Source: JBBSNV01 sp964458605 (GTDB taxonomy: Bacteria; Pseudomonadota; Alphaproteobacteria; Reyranellales; JAQSWP01). Taken from it: a stretch of 64,000 nt of DNA. Below the pieces are notes generated by a model. That model did no database searches. It was given only the letters and a program-made list of their open reading frames with translations, and was not told where the DNA came from. The position numbers were made by a program, and so were the translations under genes. Shown here one piece after another: positions 1 through 7,569 of this stretch (positions are counted from its first letter, which is position 1; every line of letters starts with the position of its first letter). The stretch is taken from contig CAYWLS010000015.1 of assembly GCA_964458605.1 (NCBI GenBank), positions 1 to 64,000 on the forward strand, read 5' to 3'.

Positions 1-996
1 CACCTCGCTGATCTCGGAGGCCTTGAGGCCGGCATCCTTGAGGGCCGCGCGGCAGGGCTCGACCGTCTTCTGGACCAGGTCGTCGACCAGGGCCTCGAGC
101 TTGGCGCGCGTCAGCTTGATGTTGAGATGCTTCGGTCCGCTCTGATCGGCCGTGATGAAGGGCAGGTTGACCTCGGTCTGCATCGTGCCCGAAAGCTCGA
201 TCTTGGCCTTCTCGGCCGCTTCCTTCAGGCGCTGGAGCGCCAGGCGATCCTTGCGCAGATCGATGCCCTGCTCCTTTTTGAACTCGTCCGCCAGGTAATC
301 GATGATGCGCGCGTCGAAATCCTCGCCGCCGAGGAAGGTGTCGCCGTTGGTCGACTTCACCTCGAACACGCCGTCGCCGATTTCGAGGATCGAAATATCG
401 AAGGTGCCGCCGCCGAGGTCATAGACCGCGATCGTGCCGGTGCCCTTCTTCTCCATGCCGTAGGCGAGCGCCGCCGCCGTCGGCTCGTTGATGATGCGCA
501 AGACCTCGAGGCCCGCGATGCGGCCGGCATCCTTGGTGGCCTGGCGCTGGGCGTCGTTGAAATAGGCGGGGACCGTGATGACGGCGCGGGTCACCTTCTC
601 GCCCAGATAGCTCTCGGCGGTCTCTTTCATCTTCTGCAGGATGAAGGCGGAGACCTGGCTGGGCGAATAGTTCTGGCCGCGCACCTCGACCCAGGCGTCG
701 CCATTGGCGTTCTTGACGATCTTGTAGGGCACCATGCCGATGTCCTTCTGGACCATCGGGTCGCCGTAGTTGCGGCCGATCAGGCGCTTGATGGCGTAGA
801 GCGTGTTGTTGGGGTTGGTCACGGCCTGGCGCTTGGCGGCCTGGCCGACCAGGCGCTCGCCGCCTTCGGTGAAGGCGACCATGGAGGGCGTGGTGCGTGC
901 GCCCTCGGCGTTCTCGATCACCTTGACGTCCTTGCCCTCCATCACGGCGACGCAGGAGTTCGTCGTGCCAAGGTCGATACCGATGATTTTCGACAT
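1..996 (-). CDS. dnaK: Chaperone DnaK (Hsp70), C-terminal part beyond window
   Basis: ATP-dependent Hsp70 chaperone that works with GrpE and DnaJ in the cytoplasm. The visible 332 residues cover the whole nucleotide-binding domain and the start of the substrate-binding side. The N-terminus reads MSKIIGIDLGTTNSCVAVM (phosphate-1 motif) and VYDLGGGTFDISIL (phosphate-2 motif) follows near residue 195. The reading frame is still open at the window edge, so roughly the last 300 residues are missing. Start ATG is at 996, with an AGAGG-like Shine-Dalgarno just upstream. A heat-shock-type promoter lies at 1118-1147. grpE and hrcA are 12 kb away on the same strand rather than adjacent. Confidence 0.97.
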   Translation of the reverse strand, partial: MSKIIGIDLGTTNSCVAVMEGKDVKVIENAEGARTTPSMVAFTEGGERLVGQAAKRQAVTNPNNTLYAIKRLIGRNYGDPMVQKDIGMVPYKIVKNANGDAWVEVRGQNYSPSQVSAFILQKMKETAESYLGEKVTRAVITVPAYFNDAQRQATKDAGRIAGLEVLRIINEPTAAALAYGMEKKGTGTIAVYDLGGGTFDISILEIGDGVFEVKSTNGDTFLGGEDFDARIIDYLADEFKKEQGIDLRKDRLALQRLKEAAEKAKIELSGTMQTEVNLPFITADQSGPKHLNIKLTRAKLEALVDDLVQKTVEPCRAALKDAGLKASEISEV

Positions 997-1117
997 GCTG
1001 TCCTCTCTTCTCGGCAGGGTCCGCGGAGCCCTCGTACGGCGCTCCCCAACCCCCCATTTGGGTCTGGAATGTCTCGCGAAAAAGCCGGCAGTCGGCAGAC
1101 CCCGGCCGTCACGCGGG

Positions 1118-1147
1118 TATATAAGCAGCCGTTTCCCGGCCTGCAAC
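1118..1147 (-). promoter_or_regulatory. Putative RpoH (sigma-32) promoter of dnaK
   Basis: On the minus strand a -10 box CTTATATA (1118-1125) lies 18 bases downstream of GTTG (1144-1147). This matches the alphaproteobacterial RpoH pattern CTTG-N17/18-CYTATnT with one mismatch in the -35. It sits about 120 bases upstream of the dnaK start. No CIRCE inverted repeat is visible here. The assignment is by motif only. Confidence 0.5.
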
Positions 1148-1288
1148 GTCCGCCAGGCCCCCGGCGGCGCAAATTTTGGCCCGGCAGCCGCCGATGCCGG
1201 CGCGCGGCCGCCAGAAACCGCCGCCCCGGGCGGGCCGGGCGGCCAGCGGCGGCGGGCTCGTTCCGGCGGCAGGCTCACTGGGGCGGGC

Positions 1289-1909
1289 TTACTCGGGCGG
1301 CGGCGCGAAGCCGGGGGGCAGGGCGAACAGGGCCGGATCGGGCGGGCCGATCTGCAGCAGGCTGGCCTCGACCCGGCTCTCCTGGACCCCGACCTGGCGG
1401 CGCGCCAGCAGGGCGATGCCGTCCTGGGTGACGCACCATTCCTGCTTCTCGCCCACCGTCTCCCACAGCAGCCGCGCGCAATCCTGTCCGGCGATCCGGC
1501 GCGGGCCCAGCAGCCGGGGCGGACCCAGCCGCCGGCTGACCGCCCGGTAGCCCTGGGCCATGGCCGGCAGTACCAGCTCGCGCTGCGGTCCTAGCGCCTG
1601 GCGGGCGACCTGGCGGTCCGGATCGTCCGGCTCGAAGCGCAGCACCCAGCCGCGCCCCAGGTCGGCCAGCAGGCTGGCGCGGTCGAGATCGCCATTCACC
1701 AGCTCGTCGCGCAGCCGGGGGCCTTCGATCGCCAGATAGAGGCGGCGCAGGCCCCACTCGAAATGGCCGCCGCGGTTGCGGTCGAGCCGGTACTCGGCGG
1801 TGAAGGACACGGTGGGATGGTCGGGCGGCAGCGCGTCCTGGGCCGCGGCGGCGGCCGGCAGGGCGAGCAGCGACAGCAGCAGCAGGCGGGGCGCAGCGGA
1901 ACATGCCAT
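1289..1909 (-). CDS. Exported protein of unknown function, 206 aa
   Basis: The protein starts MACSAAPRLLLLSLLALPAA followed by AAAQ, a clear Sec signal peptide with cleavage after AAA. An in-frame ATG at 2059 would add 50 low-complexity residues ahead of the signal, so the ATG at 1909 is preferred. The mature part has an acidic C-terminal half with two cysteines (QDCARLLWE and EWCVTQDG) and several beta-strand-like stretches. This recalls small periplasmic LolA/DUF4412-like beta proteins, but I do not recognise a family with confidence. It stands alone between dnaK and a palindromic repeat. Confidence 0.7.
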   Translation of the reverse strand: MACSAAPRLLLLSLLALPAAAAAQDALPPDHPTVSFTAEYRLDRNRGGHFEWGLRRLYLAIEGPRLRDELVNGDLDRASLLADLGRGWVLRFEPDDPDRQVARQALGPQRELVLPAMAQGYRAVSRRLGPPRLLGPRRIAGQDCARLLWETVGEKQEWCVTQDGIALLARRQVGVQESRVEASLLQIGPPDPALFALPPGFAPPPE

Positions 1910-2048
1910 GGCAGCCCTCGGGGCGCCGGCACGCTGCCGGGGCGCCCGTGCCGATGGTGGGCTTGGCGCCGCCACCGGGCAAGCGGCGATGGCGAGGACG
2001 ATTGCCGCGCTTTTCTTCGCCGCCGCGACGGCAAGGTGAAGTCGCCTG

Positions 2049-2107
2049 GAGCAAATCACCTTTTGGCGGAATCGTTCCGGATTCCGTCACAAGGCGTGAA
2101 TTTGCTC
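2049..2107. repeat. TAGAGCGGAT-type palindromic repeat, copy A
   Basis: Imperfect 59-bp palindrome with outer arms GAGCAAATCACC and GGCGTGAATTTGCTC and inner arms GGAATC/GATTCC. It is the same subfamily as the copy at 51128-51190. It lies in a 300-base gap between two minus-strand genes and contains no gene of its own. Confidence 0.75.
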
Positions 2108-2208
2108 TGCACTTCGGAGAGATAGAGCGTGATCCGCGCTACGCGAAGGGAAGGCGAAGGAGCGGCCCAGCGGGAAGGCGGAAGAACGCCGCGCGGGAAA
2201 CCGCGCCG

Positions 2209-3843
2209 CTATTCCAGGTCGCGGCGCAGCCGCTCCAGCAGCGCCTCGCGGCTGGCATCGTCCTTGCTGCCGCGCAGCCTGCCGGCCAGCTTCATCAGCA
2301 GATCGGCGTAGCGGTTGTGCCAGTCCGGTCCGGCGGCGCGGGCAGCGCCCAGGCGCGGCCGCGGCCGCCCCAGGCTATGCGCGCCGGCGGCGGCGATCTC
2401 GAAGCTCTCGTCCAGCGCCGGCACCAGCAGCCGCTCGGCCGGCACGCCGCGCTCGATCAGGCCCTGGCGCAGCCCGGCCAGCCCGTCGGGCTCGCCATGG
2501 GTCAGGAACAGCGCTGCGGTATGGGGCGGCTGCGCTGCGGATGTCCCGGCCTGCAGCGCCAGGCGCTGGCTCGCCCAGTCGAGCAGGCCGGCGCGATCGG
2601 CATGGCCGGAATAGACGTCGATGCTCCTGATCGCCGCCTTGACCGCGATCTCCTCGCCATGGATGCGCACGGCGGGGGCGCCCGACAGCAGCACCTGGCC
2701 CAGGGTGCCGCCGGCCTGGTAGCCGACCAGCAGCACCGTCGATTCGGGCCGCCACAGATTGTCCTTCAGGTGATGGCGCACCCGCCCGCCGTCGCACATG
2801 CCGCTGCCGGCGACGATGATGGCGCCGCGCGCCACGCGGGCGATCGCCTTGCTGTCCTCGACCGTCTCGGTGGCGTGGAAATTGGCGCGGCGGAAGGATG
2901 CCGCATCGATGCCCGGCGGCAGCTCCTCGGCATGCTCGACGAACACCTGCGTGGCGCGCAGCGCCAACGGCGAGTCGATGAACACCGGCAGTTGCGGCAG
3001 GGCACGGCTGTCGAACAGCATGGCGAGATCGGCCAGCAGCTCCTGGGTGCGCTCGACGGCGAAGGCGGGGATCACCAGATTGCCGCCGCGCGCCATCGCC
3101 GCCGCCACCTCCTGGCGCAGCACCGCGCGGCGCTGCGCGGCGTCCAGCCGCGGCCGGTCGCGATCGCCGTAGGTGGCCTCCATCACCAGCAGGTCGGGAA
3201 GCTGCGGCCCCTGCGGCACGCCCTGCAGCACGCCGTCGCCCGAGCCGATATCGCCGGAGAACAGCAGCCGCGTCTTGCTGCTCCCTTGGCCCGTGCCCTG
3301 GCCGCTCCCCGGGCCGTCCAGCTCCAGCTCGATCGAGGCCGAGCCCAGGATATGGGCCGCGTTCCACCAGCGCGCGCGGATCCCGCGCGTCACCGCGTGC
3401 CAGTGCTCGTAGCCCGCCGCGTCGATATGGGAAATGGCGCGCTCGGCGTCGTCGCGGCTGTAGATCGGCTCGACCGGCTTGAAGCCGCGCTTGGCGTTGC
3501 GCCGGTTGAGGCGGGCGACGTCGGCCTCCTGCACGGCGGCCGAATCGGGCAGCATGTAGCTCAGCAGGTCGCGCGTGCCCTCGGTCGCCAGGATGCGGCG
3601 GTCGAAGCCGGCGCGCAGCAGCTTGGGCACCAGCCCGCTATGGTCGATATGGGCGTGGGTCAGCAGCACCGCGTCGATCTCGCCCGGCGCGAAGGGGAAG
3701 GGGCCGTAGTTCAGGCCGCGCAGCGACTTGCTGCCCTGGAACATGCCGCAATCGATCAGCACGCGCCGGCCGCCATGCTCGAGCAGGTAGCACGAGCCGG
3801 TGACGGTGCCGGCGGCGCCGTGGAAGGTGAGCCTGGCGGTCAT
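2209..3843 (-). CDS. Beta-CASP metallo-beta-lactamase (RNA-processing exonuclease-like)
   Basis: Metallo-beta-lactamase of the Ysh1/CPSF73-like beta-CASP family, whose studied members are zinc-dependent ribonucleases. The 544 residues carry THAHIDHSG (His63, His65, Asp67, His68), His164 in AAHILGS and Asp198 in FSGDIG. The beta-CASP insert follows, and the C-terminal zinc-ligand region contains YSGHADRAG. RNA as substrate is inferred from the family. A Gly/Ser/Gln-rich stretch at residues 177-190 (DGPGSGQGTGQG) interrupts the strand before the zinc ligand Asp198 and looks like a local expansion. A 52-bp segment spanning its start is duplicated at the start of the phosphorylase gene upstream. 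Confidence 0.9.
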   Translation of the reverse strand: MTARLTFHGAAGTVTGSCYLLEHGGRRVLIDCGMFQGSKSLRGLNYGPFPFAPGEIDAVLLTHAHIDHSGLVPKLLRAGFDRRILATEGTRDLLSYMLPDSAAVQEADVARLNRRNAKRGFKPVEPIYSRDDAERAISHIDAAGYEHWHAVTRGIRARWWNAAHILGSASIELELDGPGSGQGTGQGSSKTRLLFSGDIGSGDGVLQGVPQGPQLPDLLVMEATYGDRDRPRLDAAQRRAVLRQEVAAAMARGGNLVIPAFAVERTQELLADLAMLFDSRALPQLPVFIDSPLALRATQVFVEHAEELPPGIDAASFRRANFHATETVEDSKAIARVARGAIIVAGSGMCDGGRVRHHLKDNLWRPESTVLLVGYQAGGTLGQVLLSGAPAVRIHGEEIAVKAAIRSIDVYSGHADRAGLLDWASQRLALQAGTSAAQPPHTAALFLTHGEPDGLAGLRQGLIERGVPAERLLVPALDESFEIAAAGAHSLGRPRPRLGAARAAGPDWHNRYADLLMKLAGRLRGSKDDASREALLERLRRDLE

Positions 3844-3893
3844 CGCCCCATCATGCCACGGCCGGCGCCGGCGGCGGACTGATCTGGCGCAAA
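3841..3893. repeat. Duplicated leader segment, copy 1
   Basis: About 53 bases, including the start codon of the beta-CASP gene, match 5717-5768 at the start of the thymidine phosphorylase gene with only a few differences. Read on the minus strand each copy begins TTTGCGCCAGATC, runs through a GCCGCCGGCGCCGG core and GTGGCATGATGGG, and ends in the ATG. Nothing downstream of the ATG is shared. Confidence 0.75.
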
Positions 3894-3904
3894 GGTTCCG
3901 TCGC

Positions 3905-4036
3905 GATCTTCGCCTCTCCCACGGGGAGAGGTCGGCTGCGCGAGCGAAGCGAAAGCAGTCGGGTGAGGGGCCCGACGACTCTTCACCGGTCCCTCACCCG
4001 CTCGCTGTCGCTCGCGACCTCTCCCGGCGGGAGAGG
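3905..4036. repeat. Inverted pair of REP-like palindromes
   Basis: Two copies of one element lie head to head. Each has an outer hairpin (CCTCTCCC...GGGAGAGG), a TCG joint, an inner hairpin around GCGAGCGAAGCGAA, and a GGGTGAGGGG tail. The first runs 3909-3969 and the second, inverted, 3990-4033. The pair fills most of the gap between the phosphorylase stop and the beta-CASP start. On the minus strand it may act as a terminator or mRNA-stabilising hairpin. Confidence 0.8.
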
Positions 4037-4078
4037 CGAAAGACAGTCGCGCCGCTTCGTGCAGCCTCGATGAGTCTT

Positions 4079-5719
4079 CTACGCCGGCACCAGCGCGGGC
4101 GTCGAGGCGATCGGCGCGATGCGATAGGCGTTGTCGAGATCGGCGTATTTCAGCGCAAAGGAAAGATCGGCGGCCGAGGCGGCGTGCAGGCGGTAGAGCG
4201 GCTGGTTGGCGCCGACGCGATCGCCGGTCTTGGCCAGCAGGTCGAGGCCCGCGCCCTTGACGAAGGGCGCGCCGGCCAGCCGGGCGATGCGCGCCAGCCG
4301 TAGGCAGTCGATCTGCGCCACGCGGCCCTCGAGCGGGCTGGAAATCTCCACCGTCAGCGCCGCCGGCTCGACCGGCGCGGGCGGCGGACCCTGCAGCGCC
4401 ACGATGCGCTCGAAGCTGCGCAGCGCCGCGCCCGAGCGCAGCAGATCGGTGGCGCGCGCCAGCCCGTCGCCGCCGCGCAAGCCCGGATCGAACTCCAGCA
4501 TGCGGCCGGCCAGCATCAGCGCCTTGTCGCGCAGATCGGCCGGCGCGTCCGGCTCGTTGCGCAGCACCGCCAGCACGTCGCGCGCCTCCAGCGCCGGGCC
4601 GATGCCGCGCCCGATCGGCTGGCTGCCGTCGCTCAGCACCACGTCGAGGCTGAGGCCGATCTCGCCGGCGACGAACTCGAACAGCTTGCGCAATTCGGTG
4701 GCGGCGGCCTCGCTGCGCAGCTTGGCGGTCGGGCCGACCGGCAGGTCGAGCACCAGATGGGTGACGCCGGCGGCGGCCTTCTTGGACAGGATCGAGGCCA
4801 CCATCTGCTCGGGGCTGTCGATCGACAGCGGCCGCTCGACGGCGATGAAGATGTCGTCGGCCGGCGACAGGTTGACGTGGCCGCCCCACACCAGGCAGCC
4901 ATGCGCGGTCTCGACGATGCGCCGCATGCGATGCTCGTCGACCTCGACATTGGCCAGCACCTCCATGGTGTCGGCGGTGCCGGCCGGCGAGGTGATGGCG
5001 CGCGAGGAGGTCTTGGGGCAATAGAGCCCGTGCGCCGCCACGATCGGCACCACGATCATCGAGGTGCGGTTGCCGGGGATGCCGCCGATCGAATGCTTGT
5101 CGACGATCATGCGGCCGGCGCCGGTCCCGCTGGCCGGGCCGCTGCCCACGCTGCTGCCCGGGCCGCTGCCTGGGCCGCTGGCCGGGCCGATCCCGGGGCC
5201 GCTGCCCAGCGCCCCCCAGTCGAGCCGCGTGCCGGCCTCGATCATGGCGCGGGTCAGCGCCAGCACCTCGTCGCGGCCGAAAGCGTTGGCGGCGGCCACC
5301 ACGAAGGCGGCCAGCTCCATCTTGGAATAGCGGTTGGCCACCACGTCCTGCACCAGGGCGCGCAGCTCGGCCGGGCTCAGCGAGCGGCCCTGGATCTTGG
5401 CGTGCAGCGCGTCGGCGGAGACCGGCGGCGAGGCGGGCTCGATGCCGACCGCCGCGCCCTCGCCCAGGCCGAGCTGGCGATAGGCCTCGTCGGACAGGCC
5501 CAGCTCCTGCGCCGCCAGGATGGCGCCGGGATCGACCAGGTTGAGCGTGGCGCGGATGCGCTGGCTGCCGGGCAGGCTGCGGCCGTCCGGCCCCAGGGCG
5601 AAGATCTCGACCCGGTTCAGCACGCGGAAATCGGCGGCGCGCAGCGACGGGCAGTCGCGGCGCAGGAAGGCGATGTTCTCGCGATAGGCGTCGATGCCCA
5701 GGCGGCGCAGGCGCAGCAT
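4079..5719 (-). CDS. Thymidine phosphorylase, type-2 (AMP phosphorylase-like)
   Basis: Phosphorolyses thymidine, or a nucleoside monophosphate as in the archaeal AMP phosphorylases that share this architecture. The 546 residues comprise an N-terminal domain of about 85 residues typical of the type-2 subgroup, the helical and alpha/beta phosphorylase domains with VDKHSIGGIPGNRT (phosphate loop, residues 206-219) and PAGTADTMEVL, and a C-terminal domain. Residues 172-202 are an unusual Gly/Pro/Ser-only stretch placed directly before the phosphate loop. Whether the substrate is thymidine or AMP cannot be decided from sequence. The start region shares a duplicated leader with the downstream gene. 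Confidence 0.88.
   Translation of the reverse strand: MLRLRRLGIDAYRENIAFLRRDCPSLRAADFRVLNRVEIFALGPDGRSLPGSQRIRATLNLVDPGAILAAQELGLSDEAYRQLGLGEGAAVGIEPASPPVSADALHAKIQGRSLSPAELRALVQDVVANRYSKMELAAFVVAAANAFGRDEVLALTRAMIEAGTRLDWGALGSGPGIGPASGPGSGPGSSVGSGPASGTGAGRMIVDKHSIGGIPGNRTSMIVVPIVAAHGLYCPKTSSRAITSPAGTADTMEVLANVEVDEHRMRRIVETAHGCLVWGGHVNLSPADDIFIAVERPLSIDSPEQMVASILSKKAAAGVTHLVLDLPVGPTAKLRSEAAATELRKLFEFVAGEIGLSLDVVLSDGSQPIGRGIGPALEARDVLAVLRNEPDAPADLRDKALMLAGRMLEFDPGLRGGDGLARATDLLRSGAALRSFERIVALQGPPPAPVEPAALTVEISSPLEGRVAQIDCLRLARIARLAGAPFVKGAGLDLLAKTGDRVGANQPLYRLHAASAADLSFALKYADLDNAYRIAPIASTPALVPA
5114..5206. repeat. Gly-Pro-Ser coding low-complexity expansion inside thymidine phosphorylase
   Basis: About 93 bases made of repeated GGGCCGCTGCC/GGCCGGGCC-like units. 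They encode a run of GSGPG/GPASG units at residues 172-202 of the phosphorylase. The flanking enzyme sequence is conserved and in frame on both sides. Confidence 0.7.
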
Positions 5720-5768
5720 GGCCCATCATGCCACGCCCGGCGCCGGCGGCGGAGCGATCTGGCGCAAA
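5717..5768. repeat. Duplicated leader segment, copy 2
   Basis: Partner of 3841-3893. It spans the ATG and about 50 upstream bases of the thymidine phosphorylase gene on the minus strand. Confidence 0.75.
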
Positions 5769-5794
5769 CCCGGCCGGGGGCGGGCGGCTTTTCT

Positions 5795-6192
5795 TTACCT
5801 CTCCCCTTGTGGGAGAGGTCGACGGCGCGAGCGAAGCGAGAGCCGGCGGGAGAGGGGTGAACCACAGGCGTTCTGTGCGGCACCCCCCTCCCGCCACTGC
5901 GTGGCGACCTCCCCCACAAGGGGGGAGGTGAAAGACGCACGCCCTTCTTCACCTCTCCCCGTACGAGAAGGTGCAGGACGAGCGCGGCGGTGCCCTTTCT
6001 TCACCTCTCCTTCCGGGAGAGGTCGCGAGCGTCAGCGAGCGGGTGAGGGGCCGGCGAAGAGTCGTGCGTCAGGCCCCTCACCCGACTGCATTTCGCTGCC
6101 GCTCATGCAGTCGACCTCTCCCCGTGGGAGAGGTGAAAACCGGCGCCCGATCCGCTCTTCCTCCTCCCCGACAAAGGGGGGAGGTGAAAAAC
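5795..6192. repeat. Cluster of REP-like palindromes
   Basis: At least six hairpins of the CCTCTCCC...GGGAGAGG or CCTCCCCC...GGGGGAGG type are packed into 400 bases. They lie near 5797-5815, 5883-5931, 5948-5965, 5998-6054, 6073-6136 and 6162-6190. Some are complete two-hairpin elements with the GCGAGCG...CGCTCGC-type inner stem and the GGGTGAGGGG tail, and orientation alternates. The cluster separates the divergently transcribed phosphorylase and amidohydrolase genes. No gene is seen in this stretch (5720-6241). Confidence 0.8.
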
Positions 6193-6241
6193 GGCCGGGG
6201 CCGCTCTAAGCTTGGCGCAAAGGCAAAACGGGAGCAGCGCC

Positions 6242-7477
6242 ATGGCCCATCCGGCGGCAGCGACGATCCAGAGCAAGCTCACGGTCGGGAAGCCCAGGGG
6301 CGAGAAGCCATACGTGCACGACCGCATCGTGCACGATGCCGACGCCCACATCATGGAGACGCCGGAAATGCTGCGCGAGCATGTCGCGCGGCGCTTCCAC
6401 GAGCAGGTGGCGGCGCTCGATCCGTTCCGCGCCGTGCCGGGCTATGAGGGCCGCATGGCGCAGCTGCTGGCCAACCACAGGGATGCCGGCTGGCGGGCCG
6501 AGGAGGCCGCGCAGATCCTGCTGCGCAAGAACTGGGAGGCGATCGGCTCGTTCCTCAAGGAGGACCGGCCGCGCGCGCTCGACCTGCTGGGCTTCAGGAG
6601 CCAGCTGGTGTTCAACACCATGCTGTCGGGCTTCATCAGCGATGCCGAGCACGGCGGCGATCTGGATTTCGCCTATGCGCTGGCGGAAGGGCACAACCGG
6701 GCGATGGCCGCTTTCTGCGCCGTCGATCCCCGGCTGCTGCCCAGCCTCTACGTGCCGCTGGCCGATCTGGCGCGCACCGAGGAATTCACGCAGCGGGCGA
6801 TCGCCATGGGCGCGGCGGCGCTGCTCATTCCCTCGCGCTGCCCCAAGGGCCATTCGCCCAGCCACATCGCGCTCGACACGCTGTGGGCGCAGGCCGAGGA
6901 GGCCGGCATCCCGATCGTGTTCCATGTCGGCGGCGGCGGTCCGCTGCTCAGCCCCGACTATTTCGAGAACGGCCGGCCGGCGGTGCCCGACTTCCATGGC
7001 GGGGCGGAGAATTTCCGGTCGGTCGATTACATGGCGATCCCCTATCCGCCGATGCAGACCTTGGCCACGCTGATCCTCGACCGGGTGATGGACCGCTTCC
7101 CGGCGCTGAAATTCGGCGTGATCGAGCAGGGCGCGAGCTGGCTGCCGGGCTGGATGCGCAGCCTCGATAGCGCGCATGCCGCGTTCTACAAGAACGAGGA
7201 GCGGCTGCAGAAGATGTCGATGCGGCCGAGCGAATTCGTGCGCCGCCAGGTGCGCGTCACGCCCTATCCGCACGAGGACACCGGCTGGATCATCGAACAG
7301 GCGGGCGAGGAGGTGGCGCTGTTCTCGTCGGACTTCCCCCATGTCGAGGGCGGCCGCAACCCGATGAAGCGCTTCGGCGATGCCCTGCGCGACACCCCGG
7401 CCGGCGCGCAGCAGCGCTTCTATTGCGACAACTTCATCGACCTGATGGGGCGGGGGCTGCCGGAGGGGTTGAGGTAG
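6242..7477 (+). CDS. Amidohydrolase-family metal-dependent hydrolase
   Basis: TIM-barrel hydrolase or decarboxylase of the amidohydrolase-2 type. The 411-residue protein has an N-terminal metal-site region VHDADAHIMETPEML, FHVGGGGP mid-protein (strand-4 histidine), an ALKFGVIEQGASWLPGW segment and the C-terminal acid SSDFPHVEGG. This layout is seen in gamma-resorcylate/ACMS decarboxylase relatives. The substrate is unknown. The ATG at 6242 is preferred over 6212 because GGAGCAG lies directly upstream. It is monocistronic, between a REP cluster and the Fic gene. Confidence 0.85.
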   Translation: MAHPAAATIQSKLTVGKPRGEKPYVHDRIVHDADAHIMETPEMLREHVARRFHEQVAALDPFRAVPGYEGRMAQLLANHRDAGWRAEEAAQILLRKNWEAIGSFLKEDRPRALDLLGFRSQLVFNTMLSGFISDAEHGGDLDFAYALAEGHNRAMAAFCAVDPRLLPSLYVPLADLARTEEFTQRAIAMGAAALLIPSRCPKGHSPSHIALDTLWAQAEEAGIPIVFHVGGGGPLLSPDYFENGRPAVPDFHGGAENFRSVDYMAIPYPPMQTLATLILDRVMDRFPALKFGVIEQGASWLPGWMRSLDSAHAAFYKNEERLQKMSMRPSEFVRRQVRVTPYPHEDTGWIIEQAGEEVALFSSDFPHVEGGRNPMKRFGDALRDTPAGAQQRFYCDNFIDLMGRGLPEGLR

Positions 7478-7521
7478 GGAAGGCTATTGGCGACAGCCGG
7501 CTCTATACGATGATTCATGGG

Positions 7522-7548
7522 TTATATTATCGTTTGACAATAATATAA
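7522..7548. promoter_or_regulatory. AT-rich inverted repeat upstream of fic
   Basis: Perfect 9-base arms TTATATTAT (7522-7530) and ATAATATAA (7540-7548) flank a 9-base loop. A consensus -35 hexamer TTGACA sits at 7534-7539 inside it. The surroundings are far more AT-rich than the neighbouring genes. Fic proteins of this type carry a C-terminal winged helix, so an autoregulatory operator is plausible but inferred. Confidence 0.55.
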
Positions 7549-7569
7549 GGAACGCTACGCTCCTTATTA

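Noticed and set aside
997..1288. CIRCE operator before dnaK (or before hrcA at 15036-15138)
   Set aside because: No TTAGCACTC-N9-GAGTGCTAA-like inverted repeat is present; a sigma-32-like promoter explains dnaK better.
1903..3882. Long plus-strand frame of 659 codons opposite the beta-CASP gene
   Set aside because: Its translation is low-complexity Arg/Ala/Gly/Gln-rich with no family motif, and it lies antisense to a gene with intact catalytic motifs. It is a high-GC compositional shadow.
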